Shown here: piece by piece, positions 23,632 to 37,000 of the stretch
Layout of the letters: every line of letters begins with the position of its first letter
How positions within the stretch are numbered: the stretch's first letter is position 1
NCBI GenBank assembly: GCA_038380795.1
Contig: CM076261.1
Location: 7,694,556 to 7,758,555, forward strand
Source: Pyrocephalus nanus
Lineage: Eukaryota > Chordata > Aves > Passeriformes > Tyrannidae
Length of the DNA: 64,000 nt
Direction of reading: 5' to 3'
Program-made: the position numbers and the translations under genes
Notes under the pieces: model-generated
What the model saw: only the letters and a program-made list of their open reading frames with translations
Databases searched by the model: none
What the model was told of the DNA's origin: nothing

Positions 23632-24151
23632 GTGAGAACATTTCCCTTTATCAAAGTTTATTGCTGAAGTAATTTCAGAGGTTGCAGTTCTCGGGGTACA
23701 GACAGTAGTACGCAAAATGCTGGAGTTTTAAGCTAGGGGAAGGGGTGGTAGACTTGGCTACACTGAGGTGCTAAGGACAGTTATCAGGCTTGATTACTAC
23801 TGTCATAGTGCAAGTCAGGGGAAAAAAGAGAGAAATAATTTTAACAAGTGGATTTGCAAGGAAATGTTTATGCATGTATTTGGAGTGACACAAAAGAATT
23901 TGATTATCGCAGCAATTCAAATAGTTTCCGTCATTTTTTTTCTGTTTTATCTCAGGACTTAAGATGTCACTTCCTAAAAATAACTTTTTTTTCCCTAATT
24001 AGACTATTCAGGATACAGAAATTCAGAAAAAATACAGTTATGGCCATCTACCAGCTATCATGTCATCTCACAATACTGCAGAGTTCCTGATGTGCTTGTC
24101 AAAGTGAAGTTTTAGAGGGGAGATGGTATTTTGAACAGCAAAATGATAACA

Positions 24152-24191
24152 TGACACTTAACATATATACTTTATTACGCATTAAGTGTCA
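24152..24191. repeat. 10-bp inverted repeat with 20-nt loop
   Basis: TGACACTTAA (24152-24161) and TTAAGTGTCA (24182-24191) are exact reverse complements. It lies about 520 nt downstream of the 27-nt microexon. Confidence 0.85.
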
Positions 24192-25785
24192 CAGGAATGA
24201 AATAAAACAGAAGAACTGTAGGTTAAAAACATACAAAGTGTAAAGCATTTCCACTGGGAATTTAGGAAAATCTGCTATTTTCCAATGTCAAAATGAGAAA
24301 GGTTTCTGCACAGTGATAAATAATAAGCATGAAGCGCTATTGCATTTTCAGTGCTTAAGTAACTCTAACTGCTTTGCGGCTTGTATTCATTTACACCTCC
24401 TTCCCATGCTAACTTACTAAACGGGCATTTTTTTAATAATAATAAGTCAAAATATAACATTGCACTGAAGGAAGAATTCAAACTCCAATGTTAAGCCTAT
24501 TTCCTCATTTTTCAATTTATAATTTCACAATTTCATAATTTTTTCTTAAATCACTGTAAAAAACATAAGACCTCTTAACAGATTCCTGCCTTTAAAATGT
24601 AAGTTAAACAGGATTATGTAAAAGTAGAGTGAAGCATATAAGAGGCAGAAGTTTAGGAAGGTGATCTTGTGCAGTGCGTTTCACTGTGATAACTTTGAGA
24701 AGGAACTTTGCTGGTTTTATACATTATGTAAATCTGGAAGAAGGTAATGGTAGTGACTGTAACAATGTAATAATCTGCATGCAAATGAAATTTGCAGTGC
24801 CTTTTAACTGCCTGAGATGTTAGATTTTTTTGTGTGCTTTAGCATTCATTCAACGCTTCATCCAGTAGATGTTCTTTCTGACCTTGTGGGTGGGCAAGGA
24901 GAAAAGTACTATTATCAGGAGAAAAACTTCGAGATTTTTCATCTGTATTATTAAGTTTTAGTTAATGATTTCTCTGATTGTTTTTGTGATCCTTTTCTAT
25001 ATAATAATCATGGCGAAATTATGGTAGGGTTTTTTTCCCCACAAGAAATAATCTCTAAGCAAGTAATTCAGATATCAGGCAAACACACTGGGAAAAATAA
25101 ATTCTCTGATTTTACTAAGTCTGTAAAATCTTTAATGATCTAGATATGTATTTTATGGTCTACTACAGCAAACCTGTGCTTACTCATCTTAGAAAATCTT
25201 GCAGTTATTTCACTGCTTAAAAGAAATATTTTTGTAACCTTGAATATTAAAAATACTGCACCATTTTATGAATGGTGCTCCATTCAGATCAGATCTGTCT
25301 GCCAATATATGTTTATGACTGTCTGTATAGGAATAATGTTTTATCTGAGGTAAATCAAATTAGCTATGCTTGAGTTGGTAGGGGAATATAGCTATAAATA
25401 AAGTATGCTGGGTTTTAATTGCAACTAATATGTGCTCTTGCTGTTGTCCAATGTCCAAAGAAGTTGTGTTAGACTGCAGAGTTGAGCCTGGAGTTAGAAC
25501 TAAATGAACTTTTCACTGTGACCTCTTGGGAAGGCTACACGTATGGTGAATGGCTGAGTTCAGTTTTCAAAATCTTCTAGAAAAGCCACAACACACTTAC
25601 TGTTTCCAAATTTATGTACAACAGGATGTTTGGACTATTTATGTGAATTAGGAACTGGTAATTAGTGGGAGGCTCTTTAAGTGATGCAAAAGGCAACAGT
25701 CTGGCTACTTAGATGAAGACATTTTCTTCTATTTTAAGGAAAACTTTCATTAGTGTCCTAATAATGTAGGCAAAAGCCTGAAATT

Positions 25786-25841
25786 AAACAAACAACAACA
25801 ACAACAAAATAAAAAAAAAAAATAAAAACCAAAACCAAACA
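25786..25841 (+). repeat. CAA/A-rich simple repeat
   Basis: About six CAA or AAC units run into an A-rich tract and then AAACC units. It may be the decayed tail of a retroposed element, but no body was recognised upstream. Confidence 0.85.
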
Positions 25842-26488
25842 ACTTTGCATAAGAGTGACCAGGTTTATAGTGTCTGAGCATGACTGTAGATCATGCTTGT
25901 CTAGTATCAGTGATGTGCTTGTTTTTGAAATTGTAGAATGAAATGAGTCTCAGCCCAGAAAGAATAATGGGCTGAGTTTCCAGATATTTTCCATGTTGGG
26001 AGTTCATCTAAGTAGTAAATAAGTATATTATTTAACACGTGTTGTACAGCTCTATGGGAGTGAGTAAGTGGAGAGCAGGACAACTGCAGCTTTAGGAGTA
26101 TTTAAGCTGAATAAACTTCCCATTGCATATGAACACTGCATCTGGAGAAGCTCACCCTTCGAAAACCTTCATAGCCTGAAAAGCTCATGCTTCAGTGCTC
26201 AAAGTGAAAATATATGTGGCTCCTAATGTACCATATAGATCAAGAGTTGAAAGAACTTTATTTAAAACAACTTAAAAGATAACTCCCAAATAGAGAAAAA
26301 CAGTATTAATGAAGCTATAACAGATAAAGAAATGGAGAGAGGAAAATAACTCTAAAAGTAGGGAGCTCACAGGAAAGAGATTAGTAAGTATTAAAGCGCT
26401 GCTTTCATAGTACAAGACCCTGCTGTCTGATAACTTTGCCTTCATCTTAGTTACTAACAAAAGGTTACAAAAAATTTCCCTAGTTTGC

Positions 26489-26507
26489 AAAAAAAAAAAA
26501 AAAAAAA
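26489..26507 (+). repeat. A19 homopolymer
   Basis: Nineteen consecutive A residues between TTTGC and GCAATCC. No retroposed body is recognisable beside it. Homopolymer length may be unreliable in assembly. Confidence 0.9.
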
Positions 26508-27736
26508 GCAATCCTCAAGTTTTCTAACTTGTTTCTAAAATTCAAATAAGCAACCCAAAAAACCATGATCAATTTTCTACACTTTTTTTGTCTTTTGTGT
26601 CTTAGCCACCTTGTAGTTTTCAGGTGCCATTTCAGCAGCAACATTTTTGTATCTACACTTGTATACGACACTTCATGCCATGCATCCTGAGGTGCTTTGC
26701 AGTACAATTTTATATCACATTAGAAGTATGTTGTAAAATTTTATTACTAAAAGGTAAATCCCTTTCCTCTGTGTTGGATCATGTTAGCAGACTGGCAGAA
26801 AAGGGAGTGAAATGCCCATACTCATACCCATAAATTTTTTTCTGCTATTTTTTATTTAGCTGTAAATTCTCAATTCATGTTGACTGTATGCTTAAGTGAG
26901 GACCAGATTTCATGTGTCTTAGTGGGAATTAAGAAAACCTCAAATAAATCTTGAAATACAATTCATTGAGCTTTCTGGCTTTAACATCAATTTTCAGTTG
27001 TATAACCAAGACCAGAATCTCACCTTTAACAAGGTGTGTTAGTATTTTTGGGTTGTACATGAGAATCTGGTACATAAAGATTTCATAGAGATTATTTGTG
27101 GAACTTTCTGCTGTAATATATCTAACTTACGAATGTGGACATATTATTTTAATACCATATTTTATGAAAATTTTACAGATTTAGTATTTTTATTTAGTCT
27201 GTAGCCAGTGAATAGTAGCTTGAATAAGTCAAAGCACCACATTTAAATTTTGGTTAAATTCAAAAACTCAAATTATTTTGATTTATAATTATTTGGGTAT
27301 ATAAATATTATTATCTAAAAAAAATATTATTTGGGTAAAGAGATAAAATATTTATGATGATACTTGGACTGTAGAATTTGGGTTGGCTTTTTTTCTTTTT
27401 TAAAGTCTGAAAAGTTTTTTAGAATTCCATCTAAACAGGAAGAAAGTCGTATTGCTTCCTTAGGTAGAGTGCACCTCTATCTGTTCACTGCTAAGTGTAG
27501 GTTTTGATCTCAATTCCATTTGTGTGAATTGACTCACAGTAAGATACCTTGGTTTCAGTAAATCTAATTTATACTGTGAAACTGAGATCAGAATCTGACT
27601 CATTTAGGAAATCATTCTGTAAAGACTAAATTACAAACATAAAATTACCTGTAATTATTAATGTAGTACTGTTGCTTATGCCCTGTTTCCTTTTTCTCCT
27701 CCTCTTTTTTTCTCCTGATATGTATCTTCTTAAAAG

Positions 27737-27748
27737 TGCCAATCAATG
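27737..27748 (+). CDS. PTPRM: PTPRM cassette microexon, 12 nt
   Basis: Only 12 nt long (TGCCAATCAATG), bounded by TTCTTAAAAG and a consensus donor GTAAGT. Joined to the G left by the 27-nt exon it reads V-P-I-N and leaves a G that becomes Asp with AT of the next exon. The combined product SYYP-D-PFVPTAIL-VPIN-D-ETHT agrees with the longer PTPRM isoform as I remember it. Borders are phase 1 on both sides, so inclusion or skipping is frame-neutral. Support comes from exact residue agreement plus two good splice signals. A 12-nt match alone would be weak, but its position between the right neighbours and the correct phase make it convincing. Confidence 0.82.
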
Positions 27749-28502
27749 GTAAGTTGCCCATTTGCCCCGTGGAAGAAATGTGGAGGGTTGGGAGAGTATG
27801 TGTCTCGTACAAATTTTAACCAGCCCACGGGGGTCTCCTGTTTGTTGGCTTGCATGTCAGTTGACATATAACATTCCATGCCTAATGTGGTGGCTCATGA
27901 TATACTGTGGTCCTAAAGCATGTTCAGCAGTCAGTCAAGACATTTTTCCTTATCACATGATCCTTTGCATTTGTCCTCTTGTAGCGTGTCTCCAAATGTT
28001 GTTTTCGGATCTACATTTCCATTGCAGTCCTAGCTTGATGAAACCATAAGCCATTTTGTGTATCTTTTTATTTTGCTCACTCCAAACATTTGCTCTAAAT
28101 TTGCAGTGTAAAACATAGCTCTTTGGTAATCTCTGAAGAATAGAAGTCCAATTTCATTCCGTGGAACTTGTTGAAGTTTCAGTTTTAAACTTTTGTGCAG
28201 TTTAAAACCAAATGCCTGTTTTAAAATACAGTCAGCTAGTGATATTTAAAACAATATTAGAGTTTGGACTGCTCTGCAATGCTTCCATTGTAGAACTATG
28301 GACTTTGCCTCATTCCAATCAGTCTTGCAATTTTCCTTTGTAAACTGCTCCATGGATTTACTGTTCTTCTGGTGTAGCCCTCACAGACAGAAGCAATGCT
28401 GATGGCGTCACATTTCTGCCACTCCTCTAGAAATCTGTGTAGTTTCTGTTTCTTTCAGTAAGTGAAAATGAGCCAGTACATTGTGAGATGCTCTTTTTCT
28501 AG
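27749..28502 (+). other. PTPRM: PTPRM intron
   Basis: A 754-nt intron from GTAAGT to CTCTTTTTCTAG. No repeat family or further exon was recognised. The open frame at 27762-28049 appears to be chance. Confidence 0.82.
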
Positions 28503-28690
28503 ATGAAACCCATACGATGGTCAGTGACACAAGCAGCCTGGTCCAATCCCATACCTACAAGAAGCGAGATCCAGTGGATGTGCCCTACCAGACTGGACAG
28601 CTCCATCCAGCCATCCGTGTAGCTGACTTGCTACAGCACATCACCCAGATGAAGTGTGCAGAAGGCTACGGATTTAAAGAGGAATATGAA
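28503..28690 (+). CDS. PTPRM: PTPRM exon: juxtamembrane region and wedge
   Basis: A 188-nt exon with acceptor TTTTTCTAG and donor GTAAGT (28691). AT joins the previous G to give Asp, followed by [50 protein letters not shown] and [12 protein letters not shown]. The [17 protein letters not shown] stretch is the helix-turn-helix wedge that precedes D1 in receptor PTPs, and GFKEEYE leads into the first D1 helix. It is nearly identical to human PTPRM as remembered, with a few substitutions (VSDTSS for ASDTSS, RDPVDV for REPADV). It ends on a complete codon (phase 1 in, 0 out). Read-through into the intron would add VSVKSN and stop. Confidence 0.97.
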
Positions 28691-28919
28691 GTAAGTGTCA
28701 AGTCTAATTAACTGATTATTTTTGTCTTCTGCACTGTTGGCTGTGTCTGTCTGCTACCTGTACCATAGAAGAGGAATAATAATTACTCAACCAAGTAAAC
28801 CATCTTCTTGTGTGAGGGAACATACTGAATAGAAAGGATCACCTGTACAATGAGCAAATTTTCTGATTGTAGCCAGCCAGGATGGCTGACAAAAGAACCT
28901 TCCGTGGAAATCTCTGTTT

Positions 28920-28944
28920 AATTCTAATTTCGTGAATTAGAATT
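28920..28944. repeat. 10-bp perfect hairpin with 5-nt loop
   Basis: AATTCTAATT (28920-28929) and AATTAGAATT (28935-28944) are exact reverse complements around TCGTG. It lies 230 nt downstream of the wedge exon donor. Confidence 0.9.
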
Positions 28945-31063
28945 CAAAAAAATATTCAAAAAAACAGGTCCACTACCGTTCTCCCAGAACTTCTAATATT
29001 TTCTTTTTACTACTGAAGAATATACCTTTTTTTGCAATGTTCTGTATAGCAGATTGTCTAATTACAGGTAACAACATATTAGCTTAGAAATCAAGTTCTA
29101 CAAGCAGTATTTCTTGGAATAACAGCATTCATCGTGGAGAGGAAGTGCACAAATCTTTAGAGAGTCCCATAGGGCTATAAAATTTGTTTGTGGTGCCTGA
29201 ACCATTTTGGACTAGCTGGAGGCTCTCTCTAATCCTCATTATTTTTCATATGAATTTATAGTCTGGGTTTTTTTACTTTTTTTTTAAACTCAGGTTCTGT
29301 TTCTTCATTTCATGCTGAGTTAACCTATTCCTCCCTGTCATCATCTTTGTTTTAAATGTCATGACCACTACATCCTGGCAAATATTATAGGAATTCAGCA
29401 TACTGTGCTGTGGATCCTGACTTCCTTGTGAGATGAGTCACGTTGCTAAGTGGAAAAAAGCAAAAAACCAGCAGAACTTGTCTCATGCTGAAAAATAAGG
29501 GTAATATTGTGCCTGATTTCAAAAACTTAACTGTGCTAGAGATTTTCAGGAATGCACCACTCCTCATCCAAATCATATATTTGAATGAACAGAGACTTAT
29601 CAACCTGGGTTTTTTGTGTAATGTGAGGGAGGATTTGAGACCCTTAAAAAAATCTACTTAGGTCAAATATTTTAATTGCTAGGGGAGAGCAATAAATGTC
29701 TTTTGCCCACTTTTCTCTGCCTTTTAGCTCAGCTTTTAAGTAGTTTATTCTTGTGAATGATTCTCACATACAGAAACACTAATATGGATTGATAAGATGT
29801 CTTCAGCAAGTAGTTCCTTGCAGATTACAATTCAGTGGATTTGGACCCACAAAACAAAGTAGCACAAACATAATACTTCGCAGGGGAAAGGTACATAAGA
29901 TTGATCATCAGGTTTGGACTATAAATTGTCAAAGAATGGATAAGAATTTTTGAGATAATTCTGATTGATCAGGTAGGAAGATGCATAGGAACTTGTGGGG
30001 TCTGATCTGTAGGCAGACTTGAAGCTGTCACCTTTGAAATACTCTGTTGACTTCTAATACTTGTTCTGGACTATGACCCAAGATGGTGTGATTAGCTTTT
30101 TTAAAAAAATCATTCCCTGCTGTGTACTCTAGGAAGCAAACACTGATCACCAGCAGTCCACTCTCCTGTTTCCAGGAGCAGGCTACACCTGACAAAGCCT
30201 ATGTCGGCCTCTGTATATGTTAGTGTCCATTTGTCCAGTTGAGGAACCTGTCCAAATTACACTGCATCTCCAACCCAGTACACAGCCCTGAAGTTCCTTT
30301 CCTTGGACACTAGAATGTGAGAAATCAGAGGGTATAAATGGGTCATACTGTCATGTGACTCTGACATAGCCAGCAAGAAGGAGAACTTTTAATTCTGTGT
30401 CCTCAAAGCAGAAGCCAAAAAAAGAAAACTCTCTTTCTTTTATGTGATGGAAAGAGAGGGAGGAGGACAAACAGCAAAGTCATTTAAATTATTTCCATCC
30501 AGTTGGGCAAGCAGCAATTTCTCTGTGGGCATACTTGAGTATGCACTGCTCTTGAGCTTCAGTATACCATACTTAAGTTTTAAAGGTAGGAACTAATATA
30601 TTCACATGGCAGGTCCTTCAAAATGACTAATGCAATTACTAGTACATTGCTGAGTTTTTACAAGTGTGCATACTGCTTGCATTTTACAAGAGATGATGTT
30701 TCTTTAACTTCATGCTTTGTCATGCCAATTTCATGTTATAAGAATTGCTTAAGTATATAATTGTTTAAACTGGTATTTGTAGTATTAGATTTCTAAAACC
30801 CATGCTTCAGGCCACTTCCAAAGTCACTGAAGACATTTTTTCCCCTAAAACATAGATAACAATTCATTCCCAGAAGGAGCTAATCACTTGTCAACTTTCA
30901 TTTGTGTAGCTGACTTAAACAAGTTTGTTCCTGTGAGGTTTTTTATGCCACTGTTATTTAAAAATGATAGAATAGAAAATTCTTGTCTTTGGAAAAGATT
31001 TGCTCATCAGCCAAAACCTTTTATACCAGCGTTAAGCCTAGAGGAAAACTACAATTAATTTAC

Positions 31064-31079
31064 AAAAAAAAAAAAAAAA
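31064..31079 (+). repeat. A16 homopolymer
   Basis: Sixteen consecutive A residues with no recognisable retroposed body upstream. Confidence 0.85.
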
Positions 31080-34000
31080 GAAGACTGTAAAATGGAATTT
31101 ATAGTGCAACCAATGACATGGCTTTTTAACTACAGCGGATCAAATGATGTTGCTGAGAAACAATTTCCAGGAAAATCACTTAATTCTGAGCCTACCAAGG
31201 TGATGAATGGCACCCCATTACAGACAGTAGGTGTAGTCATGACTAATGCCAGTAGATGCAATACATTAGGTTGCAGTTTGTTAATACTGACAGGGAAGGG
31301 GAACTTGAAATAGTGCAGCTGCATCTGAAAAAGTCCTCTTTATATATGGGAATTTTTATAATCAGAATGAACTATAAGTGGCCATATCTTTGAGGGAGTT
31401 TTTCCCATTGAAATTCTACAGTACTGCTGGTTTTCCTCCATAAGCAATGAACAACTGCCCAATGTATTCTAGCACTGCTAAGATTGCAGATCTCTTTGTT
31501 TACACTGCTGTCAGACTGATTCTGTCCTCTTTACAAATTGGAACTGGGCAACAAAAGAATTTTTTGCTTATATATTATCAGAAGGATAAATGTCCAAATG
31601 AAAAGGAAGAAATAGTTTGACAGGGGATTTGTTTTGAATGAAGTCTCGTAGATGGTTTTTGCTCTAACAAGACAACAGGATTATATAGTCTCACCAGGGA
31701 GAGAGTTTGATTCAGGAGGAATTCTCACAGGATTCACTCTGAAAATAAATCTGTTGAACTCAACAAAGAGTAAAGTAGCACATTACCCATTAGGAACACT
31801 TCAGAGGAGTGCAAGGATGTAGAGCACTTACTGTCATGCATAGTTTTAAATGCTTTGCAATAAAAACTAATAATTAGGGCCACTATTCTCAATAATTAGG
31901 GCTATAGTTCACCCTCTAAGCAAATGTATGTATTTTTAAGTCCTACTGGTGTCATGAACAAGTTTTTGGTGTAAAATAACCGACACAAAGAATAAAGGTT
32001 GAAAAATCATATTTAAGCAGTGGCAGGTTGATACTTAATCACTCAGTGCTCAACCCTGCAGTAGGATTTACTTGGGATACTGAGTGTCTGTAGCTCCCAG
32101 TGCCTGGGGGCTTGAAGGAACATCCTTCTTTGCAGGATGGTGCCCTTTAGTTCTCCTTCTGGGAGGAGCAGAGATGCTTTTGCTGTTGTCACTGAAAAGA
32201 CTCGGGTTGAGTATCAGCAGTAACACATTGCACAGCCTGGCCCTGTTTCTGCGATGGCACATGCGGTCTGCTGTTCCCTCAAGCAGGATCAAGCCCTGGC
32301 TCTTGGCTGGAGCGGTGCAGCATCCCATCTTGTGCCTAGCTGTGCCTGTAGAACCAGAGCAAATGCAGAGGAGTCCTTAGCAGCACACCAGAAACAAGTT
32401 CACTGCCTGCTTCCCTTAAGTTTCTCAGGCATCAAAAAAATGTGGATGCATTTCTGTAAGTTGTGGACTCAAATGCAGACCTGCATTTGCAGCGTAGTGT
32501 AATGTGAATGGTTGGGATTGCGCAGAAATCCTTGAACTTGGGAAAATTTCCACACAGCTAGTTTGCAGTGGATCTTTAAAATCCTTTCTATCCCCTGCCA
32601 GAGCCTTAAGAAAGGAGAGATTTGAGCTCAGTTCCAGCAGTGTTAGACTTACAGGATAACATTGGCCTGATTGCCCATGCTCCCCTGCTCTAATTGTGGG
32701 TTATTTAACCTGTTCCCCAATACTACAACATGGGAGAGTTTTTACTGACCACAAAGTAGGCTTGTTGCTCATCTTCTTTCTGCATTAAAGAAACAAAATA
32801 AATAGAGAAGGATAGAAAAATGGTCTTCACAACCTGACGCTTCTTCTTCCTTACACCTTTCACCTTTTGTTTTCAGACTCCCTGGTTATCACAGTGCTTT
32901 ACACTGTATTCTTTCTCAAGAACATGTATCTGTCAAAAGGCCATAAATCCATAGAATCCAAGAAACAAGTTCCTCTCCTTCCTAAACACATGGACTATGC
33001 TACTGGAGGCCAGCATAGCTTGGCATAGCTAGGGCTGAAACAGAGAAATTTAACAAAAATCTTAAAATTTCAGATATGTTTTATTTTTAACCCTATATTT
33101 GGATCAACTTAAATTGGTGCCTCCTCAGTATAAATTGGTTCTTTGCCAAATTAAAGCTAGTTGACATAAGACAGTTTCAAATCGATTTCAGAGTGTCCAC
33201 ACAGGAGCTTGGACTGGTTTAACAGAATTGATTTTAAACCACACCTTTAATTAAACTAGTGCAACTTTGTGTAGATAGAGCCTTGGAAAATCAATTTCAC
33301 ATTATGTTCCATGACAGGGAGTTCTGAGCTTCCATTATCTCAAAACGAGGGGTTTCTTTAAAAATCCAAGATTTTCAAAGGGTATCCTGCTCAAATCAGC
33401 CTCACTTACTGTCACTAACAGGACTGGGTCAATAACAGAGTTTTAAAAAAAGATTTCTCCATGTAGCTTTGTCTTTAAGGCCTTCCCCCCACTGTCTTTC
33501 GTCTTCCTTCCCTTCACCTTCTGTCGAACACATCCTTTCTCAGGTTTTCTGGTGGTTAACTGTTTTGGTCCGGAAATTATATTATAACATTAAACAAATA
33601 CTGTTTCTTAGACTATATGCAGTCAAGATAAAACTGCACTGATTTTGTCCCTTTTGTGGTGCATGGTCTCCACTCTGCTGTCTTGCACCAACATAACTGT
33701 ATTAATTATCGCAGTTAAATAGATGAAGACAGGCTTACAGTGCCTGTCAAGGTCAGGAACATGAAATGTATTATCTAATGTGTGTTAAACAATTCATTTC
33801 AGTTTAGCACTTCTTAGCACCTATTATAGATGGATAGAACTATTGAAAAATAGTTTATCTTGCCATGGTCATTGTTCAGTTATACCTTGGGGGACTGTGG
33901 TGAAAGGTGATCATTAAAAAAATGGATAATTCAAAGAGGATTTGGAGGTGAGTGTTGAGAATAAGTGGGGATATGGAAGAAATTCTGTCTTCATAGCAGT

Positions 34001-37000
34001 ATATTCATTGAAATGGAGCTTCAGAAGTTATGCTAAGGTAGATATGCTAAGGTAGATGTGCTAACAGTCAAAAGGAACCAAGTTTTTCACCGGCTAGTGG
34101 AAAATCTGGGGCAAATACAAAATGGTTTTAAGAAGCAAAATAGGGAAAAAAAACATCTCTAAAACCAGTAGAAATACAGATCCTTGTTTTGGGGGACAGA
34201 AGGTATTGCAGGCAAGCAGGAGATTTTTTATGGAGGAAGTTTACCCCATAGGTGCTTACTTAAGGTTTTGCTTTCTCCAGACCACTGTTAGATTGATGTC
34301 TGACTTAGGAAAGAAGTCTGATATAATTTCCTTTTTCTGCTGTCATGCAAAGCCATAACAGACTAGAATCCTGTCACTCAAACCCAGTCTCCAGTCGCAT
34401 CTTTTCTTTCTTTTTGGTTTCAGCTGGAAGACAAATTTGCTTCCACATGACACTTCTAAGCCCTGTGCTTCAGGGGCCCTGTTCTGAAATGCTGAAAATA
34501 GTAGGAAAAATAGGTATTTTTTAATGTTATGTTAATATAGCTACTGGTAAGACCCAGCTGGTGCTGTTTTTTCCTGCATGTTCCTTGTGACTGCAACTAA
34601 CCTTCCTCGCTTCCAACCTCTACATTTTTATCACACCTTTTTCTCTGATTTTGATATTCTGCAACACCAGCTGAGACAGTCAATACCACAATCAGTGCAG
34701 GTTATTTCCTATCCCACCAGACACAAATTACACAGAAAACAGAAAGACTCTGAAACATTGGGTGAGAATGGGGAACATTAGTCCACAGTGTAAGTACAGG
34801 AAGGACAGCATCTGTGTCCTCAAGAACCAAGAGCAGGTAATAGTTTCTTTCTTGTCATAAAAATGGTGTGGAAAATTGTTAGAAATAATTAACCATAGAG
34901 ATCATAAGTTTGTGGGTTTTTTCTTCAAGTTCTGTCAGTTTAGATGGGGCTCAGAACAGGTTTCATCTGTTTAGATGGAGCTGGGAACTCAAACTGAATG
35001 CCCAGTTGAATCTTCAGTCTCTTAATACTGAAATGTTGCTCTGATTTGATTATATGTATATATTACTATATAAGTATTCTCTCAATGAAGAGTAACTCCA
35101 GCTAATGGGGATATGAAGGTCCTTTATATGAGGTAGATATTCCTCCTTTATCAAAGGACTGTGTTCAGACATACCCAGTTTCTTCAGATTGCTATGGGAT
35201 CTGCAACAGCCTTCCAGCAATCCCAGGTAATTTCCTCCCGCTTGGGATTATTGCTGACTCTTGGACACTGGAAGACTTGGCACTGGGGAGATCATATCTA
35301 GGGAAGTTGAAAGTAATAGTAAAAATGAGCAACTGCCATGTCCAAAAAGTATGTTCTGATTTGGAAATCCTAAGGTACTCCAATACCAGGTTGTTGAAAT
35401 AAAGTAATGCCAAACCGGAAGCTACCTTCACTAGTAAATAGCTGATGTTATTAATGACACAGCTTCCCAGTGCATGCAATATCCATTTAATTCTTTAATA
35501 AGTCTCGTAGCAGAATGGGTGACTTCCCATTGTTGATCAGCAAGAATCAGTTGTCAACAATTTTAACTGTATGGCAGTTAATGGGAATTAATTTGGGACT
35601 TTTTTTCGGTTCATAGGAGGGACACTTAGTTTGCTGAATGCCTATTGGTGTGTTAGCAAGTTTTATGCAATTCTAAACCTATCCTTAATAGCCCTGAATT
35701 TCTCTTCTTAACAGATTTCAAATGTAAGAGAAGTGCTGTCACAGTGCTTAGTATCATTCACATGACACTGCCTTGTGCCACAGTGTGGTTAACTGTGTAG
35801 TGATCAAGGTGTCCCAGGATTTTCTAAATCACACTGTTTCCCTCTCCCACTCTTGCTAAATCCACTCTCCTACAATTTAAATAGAAGTGCATGTATATGC
35901 AGAAACAGCTCTCTAATTTGTTTTGTTTAATTAGAATTTATTCTTATCACAGGAAATAGATTTAGGCAGGTCACGGCTTCATTAGAAAGGCTTTATGCTT
36001 TTATCTGTTTGAATAGTAAAATTGAAGAGGTGTATAGACTAGAACGCTTCCAGTATCCTTAGGATTATTCTCAGTGGGATATAGGCAGCTGTTTGCTCAG
36101 CTATTTTTGGTACTGATCAGTCTATGATTTACTTGGGTATGAACTTCTTGTTTTCTTCTTCTCAGTAGCCTAAACAGTCTGAACTGTCTGTGATCTCAGG
36201 CAGCAAGATGCCTAAAAAGAACAAGAATGACTAATTCAGCCCAATGTTTTTCTTCATGGAAGTCTACCAGTCTCAGTCATGGATGTGAAGTTTAGACTGT
36301 GTCCTGAGGAAAGCTTGGTAGCTTTTAGGTGGTGCGTTTTTCATGACCATTGTATCCCTCTAAGCAGTTAAAACAGAGTCTGGTGGTATTGATCCACTCA
36401 GGAAAATGTTGGCCCACTCAAAAGTCGGGAGATATAGATTCTTAAGCTGATCAATTGAATGGATAAACCAAGTGTAGGTTGTTCTGATGTAGGAACTCCG
36501 TCAGCTATTTCAGTCATTCTCTGCATCTGCTGAGTCTGGTATTCCTGGTGCATGCAGTGGCAAACACAGTAATGAATTCAAAATATCTCAAGAAAAAAAA
36601 ATGTGCTGTAATATGTCATTTCTCATGGTCCTGAAGATGCCCTGGGAGTCTTTTCCATGTACAGATATTTGGCAGACATTTGTTTCATATTTCAGTATAG
36701 CAGGATTGAAAACCTAGAAGTAATTTAAAGCATGATAAACACCTCTTGATGTTATTCCTGATCCTTAACCAGTGCATCTGCTTAAGCATTTAAAATGGAA
36801 TAATTTTAACTGTTGCATGCAGTTCTGTTGATATGCTTCTGGCCCCTAATTTTCCCATGATAATAAAGTTTCAATTTACTTTAGGAAATTTTTTCCCCTC
36901 TTGGGTCCAGCCACCACAACAATCTTTCAAAACTTGTTTTAATCTTTCTCCCCTTTTTCCTGGCCTATGACTCCATCATTAGGATCTTTTATTCGCTAAA

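Larger units (their letters stand above)
23632..27736 (+). other. PTPRM: PTPRM intron between two microexons
   Basis: A 4.1 kb AT-rich intron bounded by GTGAGA and TTCTTAAAAG. It contains a 10-bp inverted repeat at 24152-24191, a CAA/A-rich simple repeat at 25786-25841 and a 19-base A run at 26489-26507. Before its acceptor, at roughly 27680-27718, is a long pyrimidine run rich in CTCCT and TTTTTTT, of the kind bound by PTB-type splicing regulators (inference). No other gene is seen. Confidence 0.8.
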
